A program made the position numbers and the translations under genes. DNA of 40,613 bases from Polaromonas sp. (GTDB lineage: Bacteria > Pseudomonadota > Gammaproteobacteria > Burkholderiales > Burkholderiaceae_C), in NCBI RefSeq assembly GCF_012927455.1, contig NZ_JABBPE010000014.1, positions 1-40,613 of the forward strand, in the 5' to 3' direction. The notes below the pieces were generated by a model. It saw only the letters and a program-made list of their open reading frames with translations, did no database searches and was not told the origin of the DNA. Position 1 is the first letter of the stretch; each line of letters starts with the position of its first letter. Shown here one piece after another: positions 1 through 8,061 of this stretch.

Positions 1-1
1 C

Positions 2-256
2 AAGCATTGGTGGAAGACACGGGTTGATCCGTTTGCCGACGCCTGGTCGACCATTGAAGGCTGGCTGATTGCTGAGCCCGCTGTTTCGGCGAACGACTTG
101 ATGGATCGGTTAGCCGCGATGATTCCAGACCTGTATGCCAGCAAAGCTCAGCTGCGGACGTTACAACGCCGAGTCAAGACATGGCGAACTGAACGTGCCA
201 AAGAAATGGTCTTGGGCAGCCTGCGCAAATCAGCCGCCATGCCCGCCGAAATCTGA
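2..256 (+). CDS. Transposase, C-terminal fragment (cut by window edge)
   Basis: The open frame runs from the window edge to a TGA at 254-256 and gives about 84 residues beginning KHWWKTRVDPF and ending in AAMPAEI. The middle part (WSTIEGWL, then QLRTLQRRVKTWR, about residues 55-70) is the kind of C-terminal tail seen after the DDE core of integrase-type transposases that end in a small helical domain. The catalytic core lies outside the window, so activity cannot be judged. I recognise the tail but cannot assign an IS family. No inverted repeat is obvious downstream. It could be an intact gene or a remnant. Confidence 0.6.
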   Translation, partial: KHWWKTRVDPFADAWSTIEGWLIAEPAVSANDLMDRLAAMIPDLYASKAQLRTLQRRVKTWRTERAKEMVLGSLRKSAAMPAEI

Positions 257-660
257 TGATGAAACGTCTTGACTGCCGACGGGAACTGACTCCCTTGGCG
301 ATCCTTCGCCTATGGAAAAGGGAGAAATCAAAAGAAAACGTCAAACAGCTATCGAGTAACATTTCTTCGTGAGGCAACACGCCGGCCAGGGTAATTGTCG
401 TCAACCACTAGTCTGAAGCCCGTCGACCATCCCTATCAACGTATGCCTCTCTGGGGGCAGTTTCTCAATCGCGACAGAACTGTCCATGCGGGTGCCGCGC
501 GATACTTCCAATCACATGCCGCAAAGGCTGTCAGTCTCACGGAGTTGAGTTCGTGTTTCGCGTATCGAGTGCTATCGACCTCAGTCCCAGCAACGTGGTT
601 ACTTGCTCATGCCGACACGCAGCGAGGTGCCGCGCGGTGACGCGCTAATAAGTAGTCTTT
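257..660. other. Gene-poor stretch, no convincing feature
   Basis: About 400 bases between the transposase fragment and the repeat at the pth 3' end. Short open frames exist on both strands but none has a ribosome site, recognisable residues or a conserved neighbour. It may contain the end of the insertion element and decayed DNA. I see no RNA gene. Confidence 0.4.
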
Positions 661-712
661 TAGGCCTGTAGCCCAATGATTACGGGCACAAGAAGCTATT
701 TAAATGATAGCG
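661..712. repeat. Comamonadaceae-type short interspersed repeat, copy 1
   Basis: A ~52-bp unit directly after the pth stop. It shares CCTGTAGCCC, ACGGGC.CA and AGCTATT.AAAT.ATAGCG with a second copy at 5105-5155. I recognise this pattern as a dispersed intergenic repeat common in Comamonadaceae genomes (established only from memory). It also carries the small inverted repeat GCTAT..ATAGC. Confidence 0.65.
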
Positions 713-1369
713 CTACTCTTTTTTTTCAGTTTTATCGGTCTGGCCGGTCTTGTCGCTTTCGTCGATCTGGGGCTTGCGCGGCGGTTTCGGTCGCGGCGCG
801 ACGCTGGTGTGGATCAGCATCGTGGCTTTCTCCATCTCGCCCGCCAGCAGCTCCGGCACGGCTTTAAGCGCACGGGCAATGCTGTCTTCAATCGCCCCGC
901 GGTGTTCCTGCGATGGTTTTTTCAGTACCCAGTTGATGACCTCGGCCTTCACGCCCGGATGCCCGACGCCCAGGCGCAGCCGCCAGTAGTCGCCGGTGCC
1001 GAGCTGGGCATGAATGTCGCGCAAGCCATTGTGGCCGGCGTGGCTGCCGCCGAACTTGAGCTTGGCCTGTCCGGGCATGATGTCGATTTCGTCGTGGGCG
1101 ACCAGAATTTCTTCAGGTGCGATCTTGAAGAAGCGCGCCAGTGCCGCCACCGCCTTGCCCGACAGATTCATGAAGGTCATGGGTTCGAGCAGCCAGACGT
1201 TGCTACCGTTAACTGTGCCGCGTCCCACCCGGCCGTAAAAGCTTTTGTCCAGCGTCAGCGCCACCTTGAGCTCGCGCGCCAGCGCTTCGGTCCACCAGAA
1301 GCCGGCATTGTGGCGCGTGGCTTCGTATTCGGTGCCGGGATTACCCAGGCCAACAAATAGTTTGATCAT
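713..1369 (-). CDS. pth: Peptidyl-tRNA hydrolase
   Basis: Hydrolyses the ester bond of peptidyl-tRNAs released prematurely from ribosomes and recycles tRNA in the cytoplasm. The start at 1369 gives [12 protein letters not shown] and a 218-residue protein. Family motifs are present in order: [19 protein letters not shown] (the His of RHN is the catalytic base), [20 protein letters not shown], and [13 protein letters not shown]. The last ~30 residues are a charged, Pro/Lys-rich tail longer than in E. coli and end in DKTEKKE. It is the last gene of the prs-rplY-pth series. A terminator at 1451-1489 separates it from rplY, so it probably also has its own promoter. An upstream extension of 35 residues is open but unlike the family. 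Confidence 0.97.
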   Translation of the reverse strand: MIKLFVGLGNPGTEYEATRHNAGFWWTEALARELKVALTLDKSFYGRVGRGTVNGSNVWLLEPMTFMNLSGKAVAALARFFKIAPEEILVAHDEIDIMPGQAKLKFGGSHAGHNGLRDIHAQLGTGDYWRLRLGVGHPGVKAEVINWVLKKPSQEHRGAIEDSIARALKAVPELLAGEMEKATMLIHTSVAPRPKPPRKPQIDESDKTGQTDKTEKKE

Positions 1370-1450
1370 GTTGTGTAGTGAAAAGGGTCGGGAGCGAACC
1401 GCTGCGATTGGCCCTGCCTGCGCGATTATCGACGGCCGGGCCGAGTATCC

Positions 1451-1489
1451 AGAAAAACGGCCCCTAGCCTGCAAGAGGATAGGGGCCGT
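1451..1489 (-). terminator. Rho-independent terminator after rplY
   Basis: On the minus strand ACGGCCCCT pairs with AGGGGCCGT across a partly paired loop and is followed by TTTTT. It lies ~50 bases past the rplY stop and before pth. Confidence 0.85.
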
Positions 1490-1541
1490 TGCGCTTTGCC
1501 AGCCTCTTCAGGCCGCTACTAACGCTGTTGCGTGAAGTGAA

Positions 1542-2252
1542 TTACTTCTTGGCAGCTGGTTTGGCGGCCGGCTTGGCAGCAGCCGTCTTAGCCGCTGGCT
1601 TGGCACCGGCTTTGGCGTCTTTCGCGTCTGCAGCAGGCGCAGCTGCGGCAGCAGCGGCAGCGGCAGCGCCTTCAGGCGTGACTTCGGCTTCGACCAGCAA
1701 GGCGGCGACGGCCACCAGCACCGGGTTTTCCTGGCCTTTGGCGACAAACTTCACGCCTTTTGGCAGCGTGATGTCTTTCAGGTGCAGCGAGACGCCCTTT
1801 TTCAAGCCGCTCAAATCCACGGCGATGAATTCAGGAATGTCTGCCGGGAAGCAGGAAACCGTCAGCTCGGTCAGCACATGGTTGGCCAGGCAGTTCTCGG
1901 TCTTGACGGCTGGCGACTCTTCTTCACCGCTGTAGTGCAGAGGCACTTTCACGGTCATGCGGGTCTTGGCTTCAACGCGCTGGAAGTCGATGTGCAGGAT
2001 CTGCTGCTTGAAAGGATGCATTTGCAGATCGCGCAGCAAAACTTTGTGCGCCTTGCCGCCCAGGTCCATCTCGAGGATGGATGAGTGGAAAGCTTCTTTC
2101 TTGATGGCGTGCCACAACGCGTTGTGATCGAGTTCGATCAGCGAAGGTTCACCGGTGCCACCGTAAACGATACCGGGCGTGCGGCCCGTGATGCGGAGAC
2201 GGCGGCTCGCACCCGTACCCTGCTTGGCGCGCTCAAAAGCGACGAATTTCAT
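1542..2252 (-). CDS. rplY: 50S ribosomal protein L25/general stress protein Ctc
   Basis: Binds 5S rRNA in the large ribosomal subunit. The ATG at 2252 has GGAG seven bases upstream and gives 236 residues. The N-terminal L25 domain ([20 protein letters not shown]...PGIVYGG, then LHIDFQRV near residue 95) is followed by the TL5/Ctc C-terminal beta domain with [15 protein letters not shown] and [10 protein letters not shown]. The last ~60 residues form an Ala/Lys/Pro-rich basic tail, including nine consecutive Ala, which is typical of betaproteobacterial L25. It lies ~100 bases after prs and has its own terminator at 1451-1489. Confidence 0.97.
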   Translation of the reverse strand: MKFVAFERAKQGTGASRRLRITGRTPGIVYGGTGEPSLIELDHNALWHAIKKEAFHSSILEMDLGGKAHKVLLRDLQMHPFKQQILHIDFQRVEAKTRMTVKVPLHYSGEEESPAVKTENCLANHVLTELTVSCFPADIPEFIAVDLSGLKKGVSLHLKDITLPKGVKFVAKGQENPVLVAVAALLVEAEVTPEGAAAAAAAAAAPAADAKDAKAGAKPAAKTAAAKPAAKPAAKK

Positions 2253-2354
2253 AATTTTCTCCAAAAGGGGTGTGCCGCGACCAGCTCACCCCGACATAAA
2301 AAAGCTGCTCAGTCGGCAAATTTTGCAAACTGCGCAGCCACTTTTTGCTTCACA

Positions 2355-3329
2355 TCAAAACAGGTTGTCCTGATCCGAAAACAAACTCATGACCGACTCT
2401 CCCTTGGCGATGCGCTGAATTGTTTCAGCGATCAATGGCGCCACGGAGAGCTGGCGAATCTTTTTGCAGGCCTGCGCGTTCACGCTCAGCGGAATGGTGT
2501 TGGTGATCACCACTTCGTCAAGCGCTGCACCCTGGGCAATGCGGTCGATCGCCGGGCCTGAAAAAATAGGGTGCGTGCAGTAGGCATAAACTTTTTTGGC
2601 GCCGCGCTCCTTGAGCACTTCGGCGGCCTTTAGCAGCGTGCCGGCGGTGTCGATCATGTCGTCCATGATGACGCAGTTGCGGCCGTCGATGTCGCCAATC
2701 ACGTGCATCACTTCAGACACATTGGCCTTGGGGCGACGCTTGTCGATGATGGCCATGTCGCAACCGAGCTGCTTGGCAAGCGCACGGGCGCGTACCACGC
2801 CGCCCACGTCGGGCGAGACCACCATCAGGTCGGTGTAATTTTTCTGCCGCAAATCACCGAGCAAGACCGGTGAGGCATAAATATTGTCCACCGGAATGTC
2901 AAAAAACCCCTGGATCTGGTCGGCATGCAGGTCCATCGTCAGGACACGCGACACACCAACGGCCTGCAGCATGTTGGCTACCACCTTGGCCGATATTGGC
3001 ACCCGCGCTGAACGTGGGCGCCGGTCTTGCCGGGCATAGCCAAAATACGGAATGACGGCAGAGATGCGCTCGGCAGACGCACGCTTGAGCGCGTCCACCA
3101 TGATCAGCAATTCCATCAGGTTGTCGTTGGTCGGCGCGCAGGTTGACTGCACCACGAACACATCGCGAGCCCGCACGTTCTGCTGGATTTCCACGGTGAC
3201 TTCACCGTCAGAAAACCTGCCCACCTCGGCAGCACCCAGGGAAATGCCTAGGTACTGGGCGATCTCAAGGGCCATCGCCGGATTGGCGTTGCCGGTGAAA
3301 ACCATGAAATCGGGGTGTTGCGTTTGCAT
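2355..3329 (-). CDS. prs: Ribose-phosphate pyrophosphokinase (PRPP synthetase)
   Basis: Makes PRPP from ribose 5-phosphate and ATP, feeding purine, pyrimidine, His, Trp and NAD synthesis. 324 residues, as expected. Visible motifs are [23 protein letters not shown] (ATP site), [19 protein letters not shown], the flexible loop DKRRPKAN, and the PRPP-binding loop [15 protein letters not shown]. The start at 3329 ([17 protein letters not shown]) aligns with the usual N terminus. It follows tRNA-Gln and ispE on the same strand, the usual betaproteobacterial order. Confidence 0.98.
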   Translation of the reverse strand: MQTQHPDFMVFTGNANPAMALEIAQYLGISLGAAEVGRFSDGEVTVEIQQNVRARDVFVVQSTCAPTNDNLMELLIMVDALKRASAERISAVIPYFGYARQDRRPRSARVPISAKVVANMLQAVGVSRVLTMDLHADQIQGFFDIPVDNIYASPVLLGDLRQKNYTDLMVVSPDVGGVVRARALAKQLGCDMAIIDKRRPKANVSEVMHVIGDIDGRNCVIMDDMIDTAGTLLKAAEVLKERGAKKVYAYCTHPIFSGPAIDRIAQGAALDEVVITNTIPLSVNAQACKKIRQLSVAPLIAETIQRIAKGESVMSLFSDQDNLF

Positions 3330-3542
3330 GTGGGGCCCAGCTGCTATCGGACTTGAAGGTGGTTCAAATGGTTATCGAGGCAAACATGTCCGCTGACAGA
3401 CGCTGCTGAGGGAGCTTGCAGCGGCGCCTGTCGCCATGTTTGCAAAACATGCAGACCCGCCACGCCGCAGGTCTGAAAGTCCCGGGATACGCACACCGCG
3501 CTCCGGGATCACACAACGCCGCACTCGGCGGTTCTTAAAATT

Positions 3543-3619
3543 TGGCAGGGGTGGAAGGAGTCGAACCTGCGAATGCTGGAATCAAAATCCAGTGCCTTAA
3601 CCAACTTGGCGACACCCCT
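3543..3619 (-). tRNA. tRNA-Gln (anticodon TTG)
   Basis: A 77-nt cloverleaf with encoded CCA. The acceptor AGGGGTG pairs with CACCCCT, the anticodon arm CTGGA-TTTTGAT-TCCAG carries TTG, and the T arm contains GTTCGACTC. It lies between ispE and prs. Confidence 0.96.
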
Positions 3620-3751
3620 ACACAGGACAGTTGTTGTCTGCATGCCGGCTGAAACCAGCCAACCCAACTTGCCAACAACCGACCTATAACTTTTTATCTA
3701 AACTTATTACCTGACTCGTCGCCTGGAAACGCATTGTAAGGGACGGTTTTG

Positions 3752-4642
3752 TTACCAACCGGCCAATGGATGCGAATCCAGGTTGCTGCAAGTACGGATT
3801 TTCCATCCCTCAGGGGCTTGAAAGCCTTCAGGCCAATCAACATCCTGCAGCAATTGCGCAAACACAGCACTTCCGGAGCCGGTCATACGCCCCTGCAAAT
3901 GATGGGCCGAAAGCCAATCGAGTGATTGACCAATCTGCGGGCACATTGCGTGGGCTACCGGCTGCAAGTCGTTGCGCCCAAATCCTAAAATCTGGGTTTT
4001 TGCGTATGCAGCAAAGCCTTCGATTGTAGCAGTGTCAGTATCGCGTTTTAGACCAGTCGCGTTGAAAATCTCTTGTGTGGACAGTCCGGCCGCCGGCTTG
4101 ATCACCACAAAGCGCGCTGGCGGCAGGCGGATCGAAGTGATTTTCTCGCCAATTCCTTCGACCCATGCATGGCCGCCTGACAGGAAGAAAGGCACGTCCG
4201 CGCCCAATGAAAGTGCCACGCTGTGCAGCGTTTGTGCAGGCAAAGTCACCCCCCACAGGCGTTGCAGCGCCAGCAGGCAACTCGCCGCATCGGATGATCC
4301 GCCGCCCATGCCGGCTTGCGCAGGGATGCGTTTTTCGAGTCCTATGTGCACGCCCAGCGAAGTGCCGCAAGCCACTTGCAAAGCCCTGGCCGCCCGCACG
4401 CACAGATCTTGGGCCGGCAGCGCTTCAGCGGCGCCGCTGATCGGCTGGTCCGGATCGCCCAGGTCAGCCCGGCTGATCTGCCCATCGCGGCGAAGCTCGA
4501 AGTGCAGCGTGTCGCACCAGTCGATCAGCATGAACACCGACTGCAGCAGATGGTAGCCGTCGGGCCGGCGCCCCGTGATGTGCAAAAAAAGGTTGAGTTT
4601 GGCCGGCGCGGGGACGTCGTACAGGGCTTTGAGGGGGCGCAT
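3752..4642 (-). CDS. ispE: 4-diphosphocytidyl-2-C-methyl-D-erythritol kinase
   Basis: GHMP-family kinase of the MEP isoprenoid pathway that phosphorylates CDP-ME at the 2-hydroxyl. With the start at 4642 (MRPLKALYDVPAPAKLNLFLHITG) it has 296 residues. PAKLNLFLHI..RRPDGYH is the N-terminal substrate motif, IPAQAGMGGGSSDAA (about residue 95) the glycine-rich ATP loop, and GRMTGSGSAVFA the C-terminal GHMP motif. An in-frame ATG at 4666 would add eight residues; neither start has a strong ribosome site. It follows lolB closely on the same strand. Confidence 0.96.
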   Translation of the reverse strand: MRPLKALYDVPAPAKLNLFLHITGRRPDGYHLLQSVFMLIDWCDTLHFELRRDGQISRADLGDPDQPISGAAEALPAQDLCVRAARALQVACGTSLGVHIGLEKRIPAQAGMGGGSSDAASCLLALQRLWGVTLPAQTLHSVALSLGADVPFFLSGGHAWVEGIGEKITSIRLPPARFVVIKPAAGLSTQEIFNATGLKRDTDTATIEGFAAYAKTQILGFGRNDLQPVAHAMCPQIGQSLDWLSAHHLQGRMTGSGSAVFAQLLQDVDWPEGFQAPEGWKIRTCSNLDSHPLAGW

Positions 4643-4692
4643 GATTGAAAGCTTCGAAAACGGCATGACTGCGCGCTGCCAGACCCTATTTT

Positions 4693-5265
4693 CTATTGAT
4701 CCAGCACGACGCGAAGGTCGGCCGGCGGTGCCGGCTGGGTTCTTTTGGCTGAAATGCGGCCTTCGCCGTGGCGCGACAGGTCGGCGGTCCAGCCGCTGAC
4801 GTTGGCGATGTCTCCACGCAACCACGCGAACAGTGCGCTCACCGGCACGGCTGCACCGGTGGCTTGCTGCATCAGTTCATCGACGGACGCAAAGCGCTCT
4901 ATCTTCTGGTTGCCCGAGTCGAGCACCGCCTCGGTAGGCGACCAGCGCAGCACGCCAAGCACGCTTCCGAGCGGGCTGATCAGCGTCAATTCGCCAAGTT
5001 CGGGCTTGCCTTTGAGTTCAAAACTTGCCGAGAAAGACTGCACGGGCTCGCTCTGCACCTGCAGGCTGAGACGACCGGTCCAAAGCTTATTTTCGGCATC
5101 GTTTATACCTGTAGCCCTTATAGGACGGGCGCATCCAGCTATTAAAATAATAGCGATAAGGCAAACAGGAAAAACGGCATAACGCAGGCAGGCTGCGGAG
5201 AACAGGCGGTACAAAGGGCGGCGTCCTGGCTTATAGCTTGACACGCAGGCGCTTGAGCGTCTCAA
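4693..5265 (-). CDS. lolB: Outer-membrane lipoprotein LolB
   Basis: Receives lipoproteins from LolA and inserts them in the inner leaflet of the outer membrane. The 190-residue reading has a signal peptide ending in the lipobox LIAGC, then GINDAENKLWTGRLSLQVQSEP, GELTLISPLGSVLGVL.W.P..A.L and LFAWLRGD, all LolB-like. The ATG at 5265 overlaps the upstream TPR gene by 35 bases and makes a long (44-residue) signal. GTG at 5244 or TTG at 5214 would give more typical signals. The lipobox lies inside a copy of the interspersed repeat (5105-5155). ispE follows. Confidence 0.9.
   Translation of the reverse strand: MRRSSACVSSYKPGRRPLYRLFSAACLRYAVFPVCLIAIILIAGCARPIRATGINDAENKLWTGRLSLQVQSEPVQSFSASFELKGKPELGELTLISPLGSVLGVLRWSPTEAVLDSGNQKIERFASVDELMQQATGAAVPVSALFAWLRGDIANVSGWTADLSRHGEGRISAKRTQPAPPADLRVVLDQ
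5105..5155. repeat. Comamonadaceae-type short interspersed repeat, copy 2, inside lolB
   Basis: The same unit as 661-712 (CCTGTAGCCC, ACGGGC.CA, AGCTATTAAAAT.ATAGCG). Here it is read through by lolB on the minus strand and encodes the AIILIAGCARPIRATG segment, that is, the hydrophobic end and lipobox of the signal peptide. Confidence 0.6.
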
Positions 5266-7024
5266 GCAGTGTTTCGTTGTCAGGATTGATCAGCCGGGCT
5301 TCCTTCCAGATGGACACTGCGCGCTCGCGTTGCCCCATGCTCCACAGCACCTCGCCAAAATGCGCGGCAATTTCTGCGTCCGGCTTGGCCTTGTAAGCAG
5401 CTTCAAAAATCTGCACGGCTTCGGCTTTGTTGCCCATACGGAATTCGACCCAGCCCAGGCTGTCTTTGATGAAAGGATCGGCAGGCGCGAATTCCACAGC
5501 TTTCTGAATCAGTGCTTTCGCTTCGGGAAGGCGAACGCTGCGATCGGCCAGCGAGTAGCCCAGCGCGTTGTAGGCGTGGTGGTAGTCGGGTTTGAGCTTG
5601 ATCACCTGGCGCAACAACCGCTCCATTTCTTCGAGAGAACCAAGTTTTTCGACGACCATGGCCTGGTCATAAAGCAGTTCGGGTTCGTCAGGCGTCTTGA
5701 TCAGCGCCTGTGCCAGCAGGTCACGCGCCAGCGGGTATTGCTTGAACTCGCGCAGCAGGGACACTTCGGCGTTGAGTTTCATCCGGGCGTCAGCCGGCTC
5801 TTTTTCGGGCAGCTGGCGTATCAGCTGGCGCCCTTGTTCAAGCTTGCCCTGACTGGCCAAAATGGAGGCGCGCCGGGTTTGCGCCATGGCCAAGACCGAG
5901 GCATTTTCAATTTTATTCAGCCAGTTTTCCGCAGCCGCGTAGTCCTTGCGCTTTTCAGCCAGTTGTGACAAAGACAGATAGGCTTGGGCTAAACCGCGGG
6001 TGCTTTCTTCCTGCGGCGCCTGCGACTGCGCCAGTGCCACATAGCGCTCCAGCGATGTCTGGGCCGCTGCAAGCTGGCTTTCCTGCAGCTGCAAGGAGCC
6101 TAAAACCAGCCAGGCTTCGGGGTAATCGGGCTTCTCCCGCGTCACCATTTGCAACTGGGCGCCGGCTTCCGCGTAGCGCTGGGCGTCGAGCAGGGCACGG
6201 GCATAGCCCATGCGAATTTCCGGCACGGCTTTGGGGTTGTTTTCAAGGTATTTGCGAACCAGGGATTCGGCCTCGGGCAGTTTCGGGTCCATCAGCTCCA
6301 GTGCGACCATCAGCGGGCCTTCGCTGTGGCTGTCAGCAAGTTTGGGGGCCGCCAGACCGCGCTTCGCCGCCTCCAGGGCGCCGGCGTTGTCGGCTGCGGC
6401 CAGGCGCATGCGTCCCACAGTTGTCCAGGCGGCGCTGGCGCTAGCCGGATTGGTGAGGTAGGCGCCCAGCGCTTCTTCGACCACGCTGCTGGCGAGTTTT
6501 TTGTCTTCAACTCTGGCGTAGATGCGAGGCAGCGAAGTCAGTACCGCAATACGTTCGGTCTCCGGCGCCAGCTTGATTTCGGTTTGCAGCGGGGCTGCCG
6601 TTTCCGCAATGCGGTTCAGCGCAATCAGGATCTGCAGCACGTAGCGATTGGCCTCGCGCGAGGTGGGTTGATCTTTTGCCCACGCCTGAGCGGCCTGCAA
6701 GGCCGAGTTGCCAGAGCGCGACTGCAGGGCGATATCGCTGGCCCGCTGGTAAAGCTGCGCGTCGCGCGTTTTGCGGGCCGCGTCCAGCATCAGCGCGAAG
6801 CCCTCGGCGGGTTCGCCGTCCTGCAGCGTAAGCTCGCCCACCAGCAACTGGTAAAACAGCGCGCTGTCGAGCAGCGAGGAAGGCGCCGCTGCCTGCGCTG
6901 CCTTGTCCTCGGCAAGCCCGGGAGGTGCGGGTGGCGCGGCGGGTGCGGGCGCCGGCGTCTGTGCCAGAAGCAGCGGAGCCGCAAGCCACAGGCAACCGAA
7001 AGCAAGACCAAGTTTTTTCTTCAT
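5231..7024 (-). CDS. Secreted tetratricopeptide repeat protein
   Basis: 597 residues from the ATG at 7024. Residues 1-22 (MKKKLGLAFGCLWLAAPLLLAQ) form a Sec signal peptide, followed by a Pro/Ala linker. TPR-type helical repeats run to the end, e.g. PDYPEAWLVLGSLQLQESQLAAAQTSLERYVAL, PDYHHAYNALGYSLADRSVRLPEAKALIQKAVEFAP and DPFIKDSLGWVEFRMGNKAEAVQIFEAAYKAKPD. The role is probably a periplasmic or outer-membrane scaffold; no enzyme motif is present. In betaproteobacteria this gene commonly precedes lolB, with which it overlaps here, suggesting joint expression. It is divergent from mutM. Confidence 0.9.
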   Translation of the reverse strand: MKKKLGLAFGCLWLAAPLLLAQTPAPAPAAPPAPPGLAEDKAAQAAAPSSLLDSALFYQLLVGELTLQDGEPAEGFALMLDAARKTRDAQLYQRASDIALQSRSGNSALQAAQAWAKDQPTSREANRYVLQILIALNRIAETAAPLQTEIKLAPETERIAVLTSLPRIYARVEDKKLASSVVEEALGAYLTNPASASAAWTTVGRMRLAAADNAGALEAAKRGLAAPKLADSHSEGPLMVALELMDPKLPEAESLVRKYLENNPKAVPEIRMGYARALLDAQRYAEAGAQLQMVTREKPDYPEAWLVLGSLQLQESQLAAAQTSLERYVALAQSQAPQEESTRGLAQAYLSLSQLAEKRKDYAAAENWLNKIENASVLAMAQTRRASILASQGKLEQGRQLIRQLPEKEPADARMKLNAEVSLLREFKQYPLARDLLAQALIKTPDEPELLYDQAMVVEKLGSLEEMERLLRQVIKLKPDYHHAYNALGYSLADRSVRLPEAKALIQKAVEFAPADPFIKDSLGWVEFRMGNKAEAVQIFEAAYKAKPDAEIAAHFGEVLWSMGQRERAVSIWKEARLINPDNETLLETLKRLRVKL

Positions 7025-7154
7025 CAGACCATGATAATTGAAGCTTTCAAGCCGTGCTGTTCTTCCTGTCATGCACCTTGACTTTGGGATGTTGGCCGCG
7101 CTGCGGTCCTATGTTGATATTTTGCCGCCCCGACCTTTGAACTATTGCTAACCC

Positions 7155-7970
7155 ATGCCTGAACTGCCTGAAGTTGAAGTGACGCGTCTGAGCTTTGCCG
7201 AGCGCATCGCCGGAGCCCGCATTGAGGCCGCAGCCGTCGGCAAACCCTTGCGCTGGCCGCTCGGCTGCGAGCCGCAGCAATTGGTTGGCCAGCGCGTGTT
7301 GGCGGTGCGGCGCCGCGGCAAGTATCTGCTGGTCGACCTGAGTGAGGGCTTGCTGCTGATTCACCTTGGTATGTCGGGCAGCGTGAGCTTTGGCGCAGAT
7401 TTTCCGGCGGCGGGCAAGCATGACCACTTTGAGATGCTGACCAGCCTGGGCACTTTGCGCCTGAACGACCCGCGCCGCTTTGGCGCGGTGGTGTACGCCA
7501 GCGGCGAAAGCGACCCGGTGGCGCGCAAACTGCTCGGCCGGTTGGGTGTCGAGCCGCTCAGTGAGGCGTTCGACGCAGCGGTATTTCACCAGGCGCTCAG
7601 GCTCAGGCAGACTGCCATCAAGCAAGTGCTGCTGGGCGGCGAGGCGGTGGTAGGCGTGGGTAATATTTATGCATCCGAGGCGCTGTTTCTGGCTGGCATC
7701 CGTCCCACCACCAGGGCGTCCCGCATCAGCAAAGCCCGGGCAGCCCTGCTTCACCGCGCTATCCGGCAGGTATTGACGCAAGCGGTCGCACAAGGGGGCA
7801 GCACCTTGCGGGACTTTTCCAATGCCAACGGCGAGGCCGGCCATTTCCAGCTGGAAGCCATGGTCTATGACCGGGCCGGCTTGCCGTGCCGGGTCTGTGC
7901 GACGCCCGTCAAAAGCATCCGGCAGGGCCAGCGTTCGAGCTTTTACTGCGTCAGCTGCCAGAAACCCTGA
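7155..7970 (+). CDS. mutM: Formamidopyrimidine-DNA glycosylase (Fpg)
   Basis: Excises 8-oxoguanine and formamidopyrimidines from DNA and cuts the resulting AP site. 271 residues starting MPELPEVEV; after Met removal Pro is the catalytic nucleophile and Glu its helper. [11 protein letters not shown] carries the conserved DNA-contacting Lys. [12 protein letters not shown] is the H2TH region. The C-terminal zinc finger is CRVC...FYCVSCQ (C-x2-C-x16-C-x2-C). mutY lies two genes downstream, so both enzymes of the GO repair pathway are clustered. Confidence 0.98.
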   Translation: MPELPEVEVTRLSFAERIAGARIEAAAVGKPLRWPLGCEPQQLVGQRVLAVRRRGKYLLVDLSEGLLLIHLGMSGSVSFGADFPAAGKHDHFEMLTSLGTLRLNDPRRFGAVVYASGESDPVARKLLGRLGVEPLSEAFDAAVFHQALRLRQTAIKQVLLGGEAVVGVGNIYASEALFLAGIRPTTRASRISKARAALLHRAIRQVLTQAVAQGGSTLRDFSNANGEAGHFQLEAMVYDRAGLPCRVCATPVKSIRQGQRSSFYCVSCQKP

Positions 7971-8061
7971 AGTCGGCCCCGCACCCACACGTTGCCCCTC
8001 GCGGATGGCTCTTTGAGGGCGGCGATGCTATATTGGCTCAGTCCACTTTTACGGAAGACCG

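Noticed and set aside
395..640. 81-codon plus-strand frame in the left spacer
   Set aside because: No ribosome site and no recognisable residues; treated as non-coding.
704..1360. 218-codon plus-strand frame opposite pth, and similar long antisense frames opposite recN, nadK, the dynamin-like gene and the TPR gene
   Set aside because: Shadows of high-GC genes on the other strand; no conserved residues.
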